Notes: generated by a model not told the origin, from the sequence alone. A stretch of DNA of 64,000 nucleotides from Phialophora verrucosa (GCA_002099365.1 MSED01000001.1:248001-312000); one strand, 5' to 3'. Positions 11,806 to 22,400 are shown, counted from the first letter of the stretch. Translations and numbers: made by a program.

Positions 11806-12588
11806 ATGGCTCATTCGCAGCTTCAGACACTCCCTACCCCCCCTGCCTCTGCTGCCTCACCTACCCCGAGCAATCTATCGGGGCCGAGTCGAGCCTCGAG
11901 TCTACCGACTCCTCGAACGCACCGCCTTCAGCCAGGCTCGCAGAAAGAGATTGCGCTAATTATCTACCTTGACAATCACATCCTGAACATCACTAGAAGA
12001 TACGCAAAGAAGTTTACTGACGAAGGTCTGCAAAACGATGACACCCCCGGGTACACTACATACGATCAGTTCGTTGCAGACGTCGACCCTCTGGTAGATC
12101 TTGTATGGATCAGTGGCACGCCGGCTATCCAGATCCCATATCTGCTACAACTCGCAGGACTTGCTTGCTCCTATCTCCAGGCCTTTCCCTTCTCGACCTC
12201 TATGTTCCCTCTGACGACCAAGATTGATCAGGGTTTTGCCAGTCTGTTGCAAACTGCGCAGGATGGCAGCACATCGTCAACCAGACCTCAAGTCTCGGTG
12301 ACAGAAAAGGTCCGAATCAAGTCGCTGATCGAAGAAACACGAATTGCGGCTGTTAATGCAGCCTCATCCAGTGGCCATGCCGCAACTGTACAGGATATCA
12401 CGGACACTGACACGGACGATGATGACAATGAAAGGGACGGGGCCGACGAGGACGATGAGGATGAGCAATCAATGTCGGTCTCTCTTGCCTTGTCGAGAGT
12501 ATACAAGAGGACACTCGAGATCCTTGGTGATTCACTCGTCACGAGTGAACCGCCACAGCCTCAGGATGATGACATACCTATGACCTGA
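11806..12588 (+). CDS. conserved fungal protein of unknown function, acidic C-terminus
   Basis: Single exon, 260 residues from ATG 11806 (the frame is open from 11743 but without an ATG). The N-terminus is a Pro/Ser/Thr-rich disordered segment with TPPASAASPTPS and LPTPRTHRLQPGS. A predicted helical core follows (EIALIIYLDNHILNITRRYAKKF through the WISGTPAIQIPYLLQLAGL region), then a strongly acidic tract of Asp/Glu near residues 200-225 and a short helix VYKRTLEILGD. The architecture looks like a conserved single-copy fungal nuclear or cytosolic protein, but I do not recognise the family and assign no function. Confidence 0.7.
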   Translation: MAHSQLQTLPTPPASAASPTPSNLSGPSRASSLPTPRTHRLQPGSQKEIALIIYLDNHILNITRRYAKKFTDEGLQNDDTPGYTTYDQFVADVDPLVDLVWISGTPAIQIPYLLQLAGLACSYLQAFPFSTSMFPLTTKIDQGFASLLQTAQDGSTSSTRPQVSVTEKVRIKSLIEETRIAAVNAASSSGHAATVQDITDTDTDDDDNERDGADEDDEDEQSMSVSLALSRVYKRTLEILGDSLVTSEPPQPQDDDIPMT

Positions 12589-13173
12589 CGATGCCCATTT
12601 GAGCTTTGCTAGGGAGTGTTTCTCTGTTGCAAACGATAAAAGTCAAGGCATGTCTCCGATCTCCAAATTGTCGAGGCACTCGGCGCTCAAGCACGGGCCC
12701 CAGTTCCGCCCGTTCAGAATGGCGCCTGTGGTGAATGCACGTCCGACGAAACAACCGTTCAAACACGTCCCAATTTCTGCATTCCGACTCTACCATGTCA
12801 CAATCTTCACTCTTCCAAGCTTCTGGTCACTTGGATTGAGCCAATGTGGAGCTGAGAATAGTCCGAGGTGCAGCTTTGGGCGCAAGCGAAAGACCTCAGG
12901 GCCGCCAATCAGAGCTAGCCACGCTGGGCCGCCTGGTGCTCACCGACATCAGCCACGCAGAAGCAGGTACCATGGCCGGGGAACTTTACTCAGTGGTCCG
13001 ATTCTCAATTGATGCCCGAGAAGCCGTCCGAGTCGCACAAATCATTTCACGACTATGTCACTGGGCATCCAGCTCAAAATTTGCAGAACCAGTCAGAGCT
13101 CAGGTGACAGAAAGCTCCCCGAGCTCTATTATACCTGAGCTCAAGCTCTCTCCCTCCACTTTCGACTTGCAAC
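12589..13173. other. intergenic region
   Basis: No convincing gene. A TATA-like ctattatacc lies around 13127-13136, about 45 bases upstream of the secreted-protein start; GAGCTC-containing repeats surround it. Confidence 0.5.
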
Positions 13174-13689
13174 ATGTTCGCAGCAAACAAGATGGGCTGG
13201 CTCACAATCTTCCTGTTCGTACAAACTGCCGTCAGTTTTGCCGTCACTCCACTACCAATTCAAACGGAAGAACTCTTTGTGCCACCAACAGCAACAGCGA
13301 CAGTAACCTCAGTCATCCCGACGACATTCTGGACGGCCACCTCGGAACCAACTGCAGTCAGATCACAAGACCCATTGTCAGCTCTCATTACCATTGCGCC
13401 TTTGCCACAGAATCCTCTCGAAAAGCGGCAATGCTGCTGGAATGATCAGGGGTTCAGAGTTGATTGTGCTCAGTGGACCGGCTACTATTACACCTGGGGC
13501 CCACCAGGCGATCCGTATCAAGGAGGCCCTCCCGGTTGTGGACAATCTGGTGATGGAAATGGGGCAGGCGGCAGCAGCGGCCAGCCTGGGACAGTCGTCG
13601 TGTATGCAAATGGAGGAATACAGATCGATCTGGCAAGTTGGTCTGCGCTGGGTGGAACGCTCTGTCTTGCACTTCTCTTATTCATCTGA
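13174..13689 (+). CDS. small secreted protein with Kex2 site and possible GPI anchor
   Basis: Single exon, 171 residues. The N-terminal hydrophobic stretch GWLTIFLFVQTAVSFA fits a signal peptide. A Thr/Pro-rich pro-region leads to a Lys-Arg pair (PLEKRQCCW), a classic Kex2 maturation site followed by a di-cysteine. The mature part has few Cys, aromatic-Gly-Pro motifs (YYYTWGPPGDPYQGGPPG), a Gly/Ser linker and a C-terminal hydrophobic tail (LGGTLCLALLLFI) that could be a GPI-attachment signal. Function unknown; probably a cell-wall or secreted peptide precursor. No homologue recognised. Confidence 0.72.
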   Translation: MFAANKMGWLTIFLFVQTAVSFAVTPLPIQTEELFVPPTATATVTSVIPTTFWTATSEPTAVRSQDPLSALITIAPLPQNPLEKRQCCWNDQGFRVDCAQWTGYYYTWGPPGDPYQGGPPGCGQSGDGNGAGGSSGQPGTVVVYANGGIQIDLASWSALGGTLCLALLLFI

Positions 13690-14129
13690 AGCTGAAGGAC
13701 ATCTGGAAGTGCTCTCGGGAGACTGTGGACACTTAGTTGCCGATTTTAACAGTCAAATGAAGGCCACATGTTTTCACTGAGCTCAATGCCACTGCCTAGG
13801 CTTTTCCTGACCACGGATCCGTTTGAATCACCCGCTGTACGTCTTCACCTTGGCCACCGAGAGACTGACGGCGGTTCTTCAGCGGCAAAACACACGACCT
13901 ATTCTCCATGAGTGACGGATCGCTTGTGTGCATAAACGAATTCTCCCCTGTTGGTGTCTCACATCTTTCTTCCGCATGTCAAACATCAAACTACAAAGAT
14001 CGTCTCCCGCTTCTGCATCAAACCTTGATAAACTCTGTATCAAGCTATCATATAACACCGACCTCTTGAGACGGCAACCATACGACACACCAAAGCACCC
14101 CAAGTTCAACTAGATCGATAAGGAACGCT
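13690..14129. other. intergenic region
   Basis: Nothing recognisable. Confidence 0.4.
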
Positions 14130-15068
14130 ATGTTACCCACCCCAGTCTCCCTGTTTTGCCGTGCGTCGGTCAGGACGTGCGGCTCTCACATTGGGCGTTC
14201 GAATGGACAGAGATCTTCGCTATCGTCTCGGCCTCCGCTGCCAATTTCTTATGGTGTTTCGTCGGTCCTTTCTCCTACATCCACGACGACAATTCGATTG
14301 CGGACTACAATCCTCGTGACGAGCAACACTACAGTCTCGGGACCGCCACTCGCGCAGACACCCTCAGCAGGAGAATCCAGCACCGGTAGAAGCACGAGCA
14401 GCAACACGGCCACGAACACGAACACATACCACGGCCGCATCGGATCGTTCACGGTGTCTCCGCTTCCAGCTGCTGGGGGACGTGTTATTACGACGCCTCC
14501 GATTTGGAGCACGGCAAGGCGATCAACAAGCTCAAACCCAGATATTAGATCGACGGCAACACGAACCATCACGCTCGTCAAGACAGTCATCGTGACGGCA
14601 TCGCCTGCGTCCTTCCACTCGAGCAGCACCTAGGCACTGGACACTATGGTCTCGACAAGCTCGTTGTCCTCACCCTCCTCCCAGTAGTCCCAGGGCGAGT
14701 CGCTCCAGGTGCCCACCACCCCTATCCCTACAGCCAGCGACGGAAATCCAAGTGCAGCTATAACCACCAGTACCAGTACAATCCCAAGTCCTTCGCAAAC
14801 CCTTACTTCAGGTATCTCCGCCATCCTCCCAGAATGCAGTATCGTATTCGGCACCACCACACCCAGCACATGCACGCTCGGACCCCCGGCCGTGACTGTC
14901 CACGCCTCACAGGGTGTTGGTCATCGAGGACGACGTCGTGCGGAGGCGGACGCAGAAGCAGAAGCAGAGAGCCGGCCAGTCATGCACACGGTCGTGGTTC
15001 TGCCGTTGTTGAGCGACGGACGCATGGCCCCTCAAGCGAGTACGTTGAGTACCGTCCTTGTTGACTGA
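14130..15068 (+). pseudogene. Ser/Thr-rich reading frame interrupted by two in-frame stops
   Basis: Two long Ser/Thr-rich ORFs (14130-14633 and 14709-15068) are in the same frame, separated only by a TAG at 14631 and a second TAG near 14685. Between the stops the same frame reads Ser-rich sequence (VSTSSLSSPSSQ). The composition (TSTTTIRLRTTILVTSNTT, TTSTSTIPSPSQT) resembles linkers of secreted or cell-wall proteins. It may be a decayed gene, an intron-containing gene whose splice sites I could not place, or low-complexity sequence; the complementary strand also has an open frame (14249-14629). No homologue recognised. Confidence 0.35.
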
Positions 15069-15495
15069 GCCAGTTCCTGTGCCTGGGTCTAGCTCTGGCT
15101 TTGGAGGCTAGGCTGACTGTAACAAACCTTGTGTGTGGCTTCGAGGACGGGTTCCGCTAGGGATTGTTGACGGGATGGGACTGTTGAGGTATTTACGTAG
15201 ATTAATCTAAAGCGAAGGTGGTCCTGTGCATGGTCGACAAAAGGCCCGAGAGTGGAATGCAAGTCTTCACGCTGGCGGCGAGGAGAGACTTCCTGGGCTC
15301 AGGGGGAGAGGGACTTCGTAGACTCGAAAGCTATATGGTCGAAGACATGGTATGGAAGAGACAGGGCAGGGTTGGCTGAGCTGGCCATTTCTGTAGCTAT
15401 AAGCTGCCCTCTCGATTCTGCGTCTTGGTATGTGTTTGCTGGAAGGTTGGTGATTATCACACACAGCACTCAATTTCCTCTCAAGCCGTCAGCCA
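15069..15495. other. intergenic region
   Basis: 3' flank of the UBX gene. No gene recognised. Confidence 0.4.
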
Positions 15496-17379
15496 TCAGT
15501 CCTTCTTCCCGTCGTCATCCTTCTTCGGCTCAAAGTTCAACTGATTGCCGTTGTAAAACTGGTGATCCTTCTTCGCTTCTTCCGCCCTTTGGTCCGCAAG
15601 AGTGCGAATTCGCACGTTCTTGGCTCCTCCAGCCACTTCTTCCGCACTGGGTGTGCTGCTATTACTCGCGCCTGTCGTTGCGGCCTGCTGTGCGCCATAG
15701 CCTAACAGCGACTTGACGCCTCCTAAAGCCCACCCGGCCGTCCCGCTGACGAGATTATACCCCCCGCTCACCATCCCACCTACACCACCTAATAGGCCAT
15801 TCTGCCCCATCAAGCCGCCCGCACCGGTCGAATAACTCTCCACATAGCCCCTCACAGGCACCATGACGAAGGTGCAACTTCCTACTATACCCAAGTCCGT
15901 GAGGGACGTATCTTCCTCGCCGGCTTCAATTGTGCGGTTGGGGAGAGGAGTCAGTATGAGCTTGAGGTTATAAGGGACGGTTGTATTCGTAGCTTCATCA
16001 ATCCACGGGCGGAGCTTGTCGGCGATACTTGAGGACGCAGGAATGGTCGTGCGTAAAGTCGAGCCGTCGAACGTTCGGACTTGGACACGCACGTCAGCAT
16101 TCGCGAGTGCCCTAGAGCCGGTGCGAACGTATGTAGAAGTTGAACCCGGGTCTGTGTCTGAGGATTGGTAGCCCTGTTTGCGAAGCTCATCCACTCGGCG
16201 CCGCTCTTCGCGGTCGGCTTTTATTTGGGCTTTTATCCGTTCGCGCTCGGCTCGTGCTGCTTGTTCGCGGTCGCGCTGCATGCGGATATAGTCCTGCCGT
16301 TGGGCTTTTTGTTTCTCATCGGGTTCTGAAGTTGGGGGAGGCTGCGATGGTGCAGGTGCAGTATGTGGAGGCGTGTACGTTTGTGACTGCGGTGTTGGTC
16401 CTGGACGGTTTGGTGTGGTAGAGACCCGTTCTCCTGCCATGTCTGCGAGCACTGGATTTGACGGCGCGGTCGTTTGCTGAGGCAGTGGCGAAGATGATAC
16501 CGGAGCAGTTCCACTCTGACCTGATATCTTCAGTCCAACGGCTGGAAGTCGCAGTAGGCGTGACCTTGCATATTCTGAAAGTTCTCGCTTTGACCCAGCT
16601 TTTCGCAGGCGTGACACTTCTTCCTCGAAGATCGGGATATTGCTTAGTAGCCTTAGCTGTATCGCAAAGACATCGGAATGGGGTTTGCCTTCGTCGAGGA
16701 GTTTCTGGGTATGATTCCGTAGAGCATCGTAGGCATTGTTGGGAAGTCTCATCTGACCCGGTTGTGGTTGGAGGTGTAGGTATTCGAGAGTGACTCCGGA
16801 TGCTTCTGTAGAAGAGGATTCACTGACAGACAATTAGCCCGCGTATAGGAGGACATCTAAGCGCACGTACCCTGCTTCCTGAACATGTCGGTCCTGTTGT
16901 GTGTCGAATGCCGCCGTGAGCCTTGACTTCAACTCTTCTACCGACACTTCGCCAGCCTGAAGATTCGTCTGGACTTGGGCATCCCTACTCTTGTCAACCT
17001 TCAATTCAACAGCTTGCCAAATCCTCTCCTACCTGATGACAATGATGGCCGGCGTGCTGTTGATTGTACAAATCGGGGTGAGGAAGCCCGCTTCTGGGGA
17101 CTCTGCCTGAAGTCGGAGCGCAACGGCTTGGGCGGCGATGGCGTGGGATAGCTGTGGCAGAAGATCAGCTATGCCTCGCGACCAGGACACTGGAGTCTTA
17201 CAGCCTCATCTCCCAAGACAGCTTCCCACTGAGCACTCGTGTCTGTGTCGTCTGATCGTATTAGAGGGGAAGGCCCTGGCTCTGCTGTTGTATGGCTCAC
17301 CGTGAACAAAACACAGAACGGCCTTGGACTGATGGAGGGCCAGTCCTATGCCGCTGTGCAGGTCCCCTTCGTGAAACAT
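15496..17379 (-). CDS. UBX-domain protein with N-terminal thioredoxin-like region
   Basis: Five exons read from 17379 down: 17379-17301, 17251-17202, 17151-17033, 16987-16871 and 16822-15496, all GT-AG, giving 563 residues in a continuous frame. The N-terminus (FHEGDLHSG, then KAVLCFVHG, then STPAIIVI) looks like a UAS/thioredoxin-type fold. A Pro/Gln-rich linker and a charged coiled-coil (QRDYIRM to RRRVDELRKQG) precede a UBX ubiquitin-like domain (RVQVRTFDGSTLRTTI to LIL...SCTFVMVPV). The Gly-rich hydrophobic segment near the C-terminus (GLLGGVGGMVSGGYN) may contact membranes. UBX proteins recruit p97/Cdc48; ER-associated degradation is the likely setting by family. It is head-to-head with the SURF1 gene. 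Confidence 0.85.
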
Positions 17380-17568
17380 GCTGAGTGTGTGTTTGTAGCA
17401 GAGGGGGGGCTGATGATTTCGATTTGTGGAAGAATAATTGTAGCCCAAGTCAACGTCATCGAGAAGCGCAAGTGGTTGAAGTTCAATTGATGCTACTCCG
17501 AGAAATCTACAACGAGTTTCAATGCCCTTTCTTCTTCCTCTTATGCCGCAACATCGGGGAGCCCAGCA
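17380..17568. promoter_or_regulatory. divergent promoter between UBX and SURF1 genes
   Basis: A 189-base interval separates the two start codons and must hold both promoters. No TATA box stands out. Confidence 0.55.
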
Positions 17569-18556
17569 ATGGCCAAACATGACTTGAAGCTCCTCCGCTT
17601 GCTACGTTCACGCCCTAAGTCGTCTCTTCGCCGTTTCGACAGAGCGCAGTCTCGACAACTCGCCAGTGGAAAGGAGCCCTCCGCACCACCAGTGAACGAC
17701 AACGCCGACTTTGTCTCAATAGTCGACGCACCGCCACGTCTCGTCCGCATTGGAGGGAAACACAGCAAGATCGGTATTGCTCTTCTGGCCTTGATTCCAA
17801 TCACTGCATTCGCGCTAGGATCCTGGCAGGTCCAACGTCTAGACTGGAAGACCAAACTCATTGCAAAGTACGAGGATCGACTCGTTCGGCCTTCTCTACC
17901 GTTACCTCCGAGAATCGACCCCGATGCGATTCACGAATTTGACTATCGACGAGTCTACGCGACGGGACGGTTCAGACACGATAAAGAGATGTTGATTGGA
18001 CCGAGGACGCAGGATGGAAAGGATGGGTTTATGGTCGTCACGCCTTTAGAGCGAGAGGATGGGAGCACGATACTCGTGAATAGAGGGTGGATCAGTAAAG
18101 ACAAGAGATTTCAGGTCGACAGAGATCCAGAATCTCTGCCGAAAGGAGAAATCATGGTCTCAGGCTTGCTAAGAGAGCCGTGGAAGAAGAATTTCTTTAC
18201 GCCCAGCAACAAACCGGAGCGCGGAAAGTTCTACTTCCCCGACGTGCATGAGATGGCCAAGGTTGCCGGTGCAGAACCAGTCTGGATCGAGGAGACCATG
18301 ACCCCGGATCTGCTGGTCAGCTATAATCGAGAAGCCAAGGGGATACCGATCGGAAGAGCACCAGAGGTGAATTTGAGGAACAATCATTTGCAGTACATCT
18401 TCACTTGGTAAGCTGGCCCTTCCCCATGAGAAGTGTTCATATCTCATCAAAGTCATCAGGTACTCGTTATCCGCCGCCACCACCTTCATGATGTGGATGC
18501 TCTTGAAAAAGAAGCCTGTCGATGTGTCAAGAAGGGTTCGTCATGTTACCAATTGA
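17569..18556 (+). CDS. SHY1: SURF1/Shy1 cytochrome c oxidase assembly protein
   Basis: Two exons (17569-18407 and 18460-18556), 311 residues. The basic N-terminus fits a mitochondrial presequence. A transmembrane helix follows (IGIALLALIPITAFALGSWQVQRLDWK, with the SURF1 G-x-WQ-x-x-R-x-x-WK pattern). Next comes the intermembrane-space domain with EFDYRRVYATGRF and the conserved LVNRGWI. The second exon supplies the C-terminal transmembrane segment (YIFTWYSLSAATTFMMWMLL) and a basic tail. SURF1 family proteins assist haem-a/copper-centre assembly of complex IV in the inner membrane. It is convergent with the CENP-T gene, whose stop is 70 bases downstream. Confidence 0.93.
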
Positions 18557-18626
18557 TGAAGATCCAGGCCTCCAAAGGCCATAACCTCTCGAAGGTGGGC
18601 ATCGACAGACTGGTGGCAACATATAT

Positions 18627-20114
18627 TCAATCCTCGGACGTCGTCTCAAGATCTAACTCTGCCACAACCTCTTCTGGAAGAAACTCCCCAGCGGCCTTTA
18701 AAAGCTCACCCTTTCCTTGCAGAATCCGCTGTCGGCGCATCAACAAGAGCACATCGCTTTGATCAATGCGTTTCTTGCGCCGCGCATGGTTCGAGTAAGC
18801 CTCAAGGTCTTCACCAATCTGCTCAAAAAACCATTCAGCGGCTTGTTCAAGCGCCTTCATATGGTCTTTCCCCAGCTTGGGGCGGCGATTGCCGAGGCGC
18901 TCCTGGGCCTCGACCGCGACACGCTTTATCAGATTCGACGGCAAGGAGGGGACCAACTCGCCATGGCGGGTTAGCTTCATCTTGGTCCGGCGTGTGGTTG
19001 ATGAGGGTTTATCAAGCCGTGCTTGCAAAAGCTGTTGCTCGGCCACCGCCACAATGTCTGACTCCTTGTCCAGGTCTGCTTGCGGGTCAACATGGTACTC
19101 CTCATCATGCTCATCGTCAGACTCCCATCCGTCCCCTACTTCATCTGGGTCGTGCTGCAGGAATGATGCCTCTGCCACTTTCGCAGCTGGATCGGCTCGC
19201 ATCTGCTTCGAAGTTGCTTCTAACTCGGGCTCGGGCAATTGGAAGTTCGTGTCGTCGAAGGTGGGGATTTCCATATTGCTTTCGTTCGGCGGGCCCAAAG
19301 ACGGAGAGCTGTGAAAGTCCTGAAGATGTTGCAGCGCTTCAGTCTCGTTGCCTCCATCTTCAACTGGTGTGTAGCTCTTATCGACGTCTGCAAGGTCTAG
19401 TCGTGTCTTGTCCGGACTCTTTGACTGCTCACCACGAGTCAACTCTTCTACGTCTATCGTACCGAAATCGTAGTGTGATAGGGCTTCAGTGGGCTCTTGT
19501 GTAGGCGCCCTCCTCCCTCTTTCAGAGAGAAAGGTGGACTCCTCTTCGCCGTGATAGATGACTGGATCTGACGCGGCAAAAGCACGTCGCAAGAGAGGTC
19601 GTTCGGTGTTGGGAGACTCTGCGTTGCCGGCATAGTCAATTGACTTGAGTGTAAAGGTAGGATTGTCCCTTTCAATCTCACTCCGTTGGGCGTCTTCGTC
19701 TGGCAAGATAGACGGTGTGGGCGCAGGTGGAAGCTCACTGTCTTCCTCTGACCCAACGTCAGGGGTGTCAATGCTCTCAAGACTATCGTCAATGTCCAGA
19801 GTCAAACGCGGTCTCTTTCCCAATCTGTCTCCTTCATCTTCGTCCGACGGTCGATTCTCCTTCCCTTTCACCGTTCCTGGCGTAGGCACTATCTTGTTCG
19901 TCGCAGGTGCAGTGAGCTTAGCTAGTTGTCTTAGGATTCCCCTGGCCGAATCAGGCCGCACGGTGGCACTATATGCACGCCTGTTGCGAGCCGATCGTGT
20001 CTTTAGTCCGCTTCGCTGCTGGAAAGCACGAATCGCGTGAGGAGTCGACGGCGCATATCGCGTCGGGGTTTGGGAGGGCTGTAATTCGGTCAACGGACGC
20101 TTTCGAGAGGACAT
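18627..20114 (-). CDS. CENP-T-like inner kinetochore protein with histone fold
   Basis: Single exon, 495 residues. The N-terminal two thirds are disordered and charged, with SP/TP sites (TPGTVKGKENR, LESIDTPDVGSEEDSELP, SESPNTER-type stretches) suited to regulatory phosphorylation. The C-terminus (about residues 390-480) is a histone fold: LPSNLIKRVAVEAQ, then KDHMKALEQAAEWFFEQIGEDL, then RRKKRIDQSDVLLLMRRQR, which is the fungal CENP-T/Cnn1 pattern. In the family it forms a complex with CENP-W on centromeric DNA and recruits the Ndc80 complex through its N-terminus. The N-terminal motif RYAPSTPHAIRAFQQRSG also fits fungal CENP-T. Confidence 0.85.
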   Translation of the reverse strand: MSSRKRPLTELQPSQTPTRYAPSTPHAIRAFQQRSGLKTRSARNRRAYSATVRPDSARGILRQLAKLTAPATNKIVPTPGTVKGKENRPSDEDEGDRLGKRPRLTLDIDDSLESIDTPDVGSEEDSELPPAPTPSILPDEDAQRSEIERDNPTFTLKSIDYAGNAESPNTERPLLRRAFAASDPVIYHGEEESTFLSERGRRAPTQEPTEALSHYDFGTIDVEELTRGEQSKSPDKTRLDLADVDKSYTPVEDGGNETEALQHLQDFHSSPSLGPPNESNMEIPTFDDTNFQLPEPELEATSKQMRADPAAKVAEASFLQHDPDEVGDGWESDDEHDEEYHVDPQADLDKESDIVAVAEQQLLQARLDKPSSTTRRTKMKLTRHGELVPSLPSNLIKRVAVEAQERLGNRRPKLGKDHMKALEQAAEWFFEQIGEDLEAYSNHARRKKRIDQSDVLLLMRRQRILQGKGELLKAAGEFLPEEVVAELDLETTSED

Positions 20115-20351
20115 CTTGCTATCACAGATGGTATGGAGCCCTGTACGGCCTCGAATTGAGAGCGATTTGTGGTGCAGATGCGGACAATACTGCCCTGGAT
20201 TGATCGGCTACGCGTCGGATGCGCGTCGCAGGAACAACACGAAGACGTCACCAGGTCACGTGATTGATATATCCACTTTTAATCTCAACTCCTGTCCATT
20301 CGCTTTCTAATATGTGGTTATGTCTAAACAGGCCTCTCGAGTGCCTATCCT
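20115..20351. promoter_or_regulatory. divergent promoter with TCACGTGA E-box
   Basis: The interval between the CENP-T-like gene (minus) and the dehydratase gene (plus). It contains the perfect 8-bp palindrome TCACGTGA at 20256-20263; with the preceding G it matches the Cbf1-type consensus RTCACRTG. E-boxes of this kind bind bHLH factors. Use in either direction is inference. Confidence 0.55.
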
Positions 20352-21563
20352 ATGCCTCAATCATCCTCATCTCTAAGTCTCCTGACTCAAAGAACTTGCT
20401 GTCAAAGACGGCGGATCATATACAGTCGAGTGGCCGGCTCGACCTGGTGCCGACATGTCAACACAAAAGCTTCCCAAGATGCCAACACAGAGTTCACCCG
20501 GCAACTCGAGGACATGAAGACTCGTGACCTGCCGACAGAAGAAGGGTTATGGGACAAACGTAATATTCGAGCCTTGCGTAAAACCCTCCAGAGCCACCTC
20601 TCGTTGCAGCAATTTTTATATCCAAATCACATTCCACCGGGCTATCACCAAGTGTCATTCAATAGCCTACCTGATGAGCATGAGCTTTCCCATGATGGCG
20701 CTGAACAGCGTCATGCTCCAAACGATGAATGGAGATTTCGTGTTTGGGCAGGAGGTATCCTGGAGTTCCAGAAACCTTTTCTTTGGACCGAGAGGCGTCG
20801 TGGACCCGAGTCTGTTGCGGTCAACGAAAAGATTACCGATACACGACTGATCGGTGATGCCAACGCACCCAATGCAAAAGTCATGGTCACAATAACAAAA
20901 AGTCTGTTTGCGCCCGAGCTGGATGCTCAGGGACAACCTGTCCGTGGCAACTGCAACGAGATTTGCCATTCGAAGGCCAGGCACAACATCGTGCTCAGAG
21001 AAGAAAAGCACCTGTGTTTCATGCGAGAGATTCCGGATAGCCTCAAGTCAGCGTCTTCAGCGCGCAGAATCGCATTTCCTTTGGACCCGGACTATTCACA
21101 AACCATGATACCATCAGCAACCCTGCTCTTTAGATTCAGTGCTCTGACAAGGAATGCTCATCTTATTCATCTCGATGGCGAATACACCCGACTGGTATAC
21201 GGCCTTCCCAGACCCCTTGTACACGGACCGCTTACGTCGGTGCTGATGTTGGATGTGCTTGGGGAAGCTCTAGCACTGCATAATATTGGGCAACCATCTT
21301 CCCTCGCCATTCGGAGTTTTCAGTACAGAAATCTCCTTCCTCTCTTCGTGAATGAGCCGATTACGATAGCCTGCAAGAGATTGAACGACGTGAAGCCCGA
21401 TACGGCAAAATACCAGACTAACTTAGGACTGCCATTGCAAAAATGGGATGTGTGGATTCAGAAAGGGACGGGCAGAGACGCGACTCTAGCGGTGCGAGGG
21501 TCAGCTTTAGTGTCTCTAGTAACGTCTCCCGGCCCAGAGCAAGAAGAACACTGCTTTATATAA
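20352..21563 (+). CDS. HTD2: mitochondrial hydroxyacyl-thioester dehydratase, Htd2-like (FAS1-type hot-dog)
   Basis: Single exon, 403 residues. The basic, Ser-rich N-terminus (SLLTQRTCCQRRRII) fits a mitochondrial targeting sequence. Then comes an N-terminal dehydratase-like half (YPNHIPPGYHQVSFNSLP, WAGGILEFQKPFLW) and a C-terminal hot-dog half with RFSALTRNAHLIHLDGEYTR and YGLPRPLVHGPLTSVLML. The RFSAxTxNxHxIHxD and VHGPL motifs are the catalytic signature of the Htd2/mesaconyl-C4-CoA hydratase group. By family it would dehydrate 3-hydroxyacyl-ACP in mitochondrial fatty-acid synthesis. It has no intron and is divergently transcribed from the CENP-T-like gene. Confidence 0.8.
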   Translation: MPQSSSSLSLLTQRTCCQRRRIIYSRVAGSTWCRHVNTKASQDANTEFTRQLEDMKTRDLPTEEGLWDKRNIRALRKTLQSHLSLQQFLYPNHIPPGYHQVSFNSLPDEHELSHDGAEQRHAPNDEWRFRVWAGGILEFQKPFLWTERRRGPESVAVNEKITDTRLIGDANAPNAKVMVTITKSLFAPELDAQGQPVRGNCNEICHSKARHNIVLREEKHLCFMREIPDSLKSASSARRIAFPLDPDYSQTMIPSATLLFRFSALTRNAHLIHLDGEYTRLVYGLPRPLVHGPLTSVLMLDVLGEALALHNIGQPSSLAIRSFQYRNLLPLFVNEPITIACKRLNDVKPDTAKYQTNLGLPLQKWDVWIQKGTGRDATLAVRGSALVSLVTSPGPEQEEHCFI

Positions 21564-22400
21564 CGGTCAGCACCATCGGAACGATGGCCGGAAGATCGAA
21601 ACTTTGGCATGAAAAGGTCTGTAGCTTTCAGTTGCTGCTGAAGTCTACCATATACGTTTGCAAAACCCGGGGCTGGCCCACCGTCGGTCCTAGCCTGGGC
21701 GGCGTCTCATGAGACAGAAATCAAGCTGTCAGCCTCAAGCCTGATCGGTCGCGGCCACCGGACTTCCCTCAGCCTCGCCGGAAGCAGCCTCCCCTGCCAC
21801 CAGGCAACAGCCGAGAGCTTCATTCATTGTGTACAGACACTGCGTAAGGCACAACGCGTACAGTAGTTGATGAGAGAGTGCTCCGCCACCAAATGCAGGC
21901 GCCGCAATAATGTCTCAGCAGTTGCCCAGGCCGCTGTCAAGCCAAGGAGTGGGAAAACTGCCCACGTAGCTCGCGCGAGCCCGGGGTGAGCACAGGGCGG
22001 CGTCAACCTCCCGCCGAATGGGGTGATTCGCGAGCAGATTTCCCAACCCTTAATTGCAAGATCGAACTGGTCGCGTGATGCGGTGCGTGTCCTGAGCTCG
22101 ACATGATCGGGAAGGCGGACCACACTGTATCTCAGCATCAGTGGCAAAACCATGGTAGGGAGATGGTGGCGCGATATAAGTGAAACTCCCCGGATTCGGC
22201 GGCCAGACACTCGATCACCAGCATCTGCAAACCCCTTGTTGGCTAGTCCCTCTGTCGATCAAGCAGTCAATGAGTGATGGCTGTGGCTTTGAATTGCAGA
22301 TCAACACTTGTACCTAATTCTTACTCGAAATCGAGAGGCCGAGGGGGCCAGGAGGCTACTCAATCCCAAATGTTCTTCGCCACCCACCCATGCTCGCCAC
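21564..22400. other. intergenic region at the border of the accessory region
   Basis: Nothing recognisable. It separates the last housekeeping-type gene from the first catabolic pseudogene. Confidence 0.45.

Noticed and set aside
12846..13445. 199-codon plus-strand ORF overlapping the secreted-protein gene
   Set aside because: Overlaps a better-supported gene in another frame and has no family motif.
14249..14629. 126-codon minus-strand ORF with a hydrophobic stretch
   Set aside because: It is the complement of Thr/Ser-rich codons, which automatically reads Val/Leu-rich; no independent support.
16193..16204. CTCGGCGCCGCT, near match to the cluster palindrome
   Set aside because: Lies inside the UBX coding sequence and lacks the final A; taken as chance.
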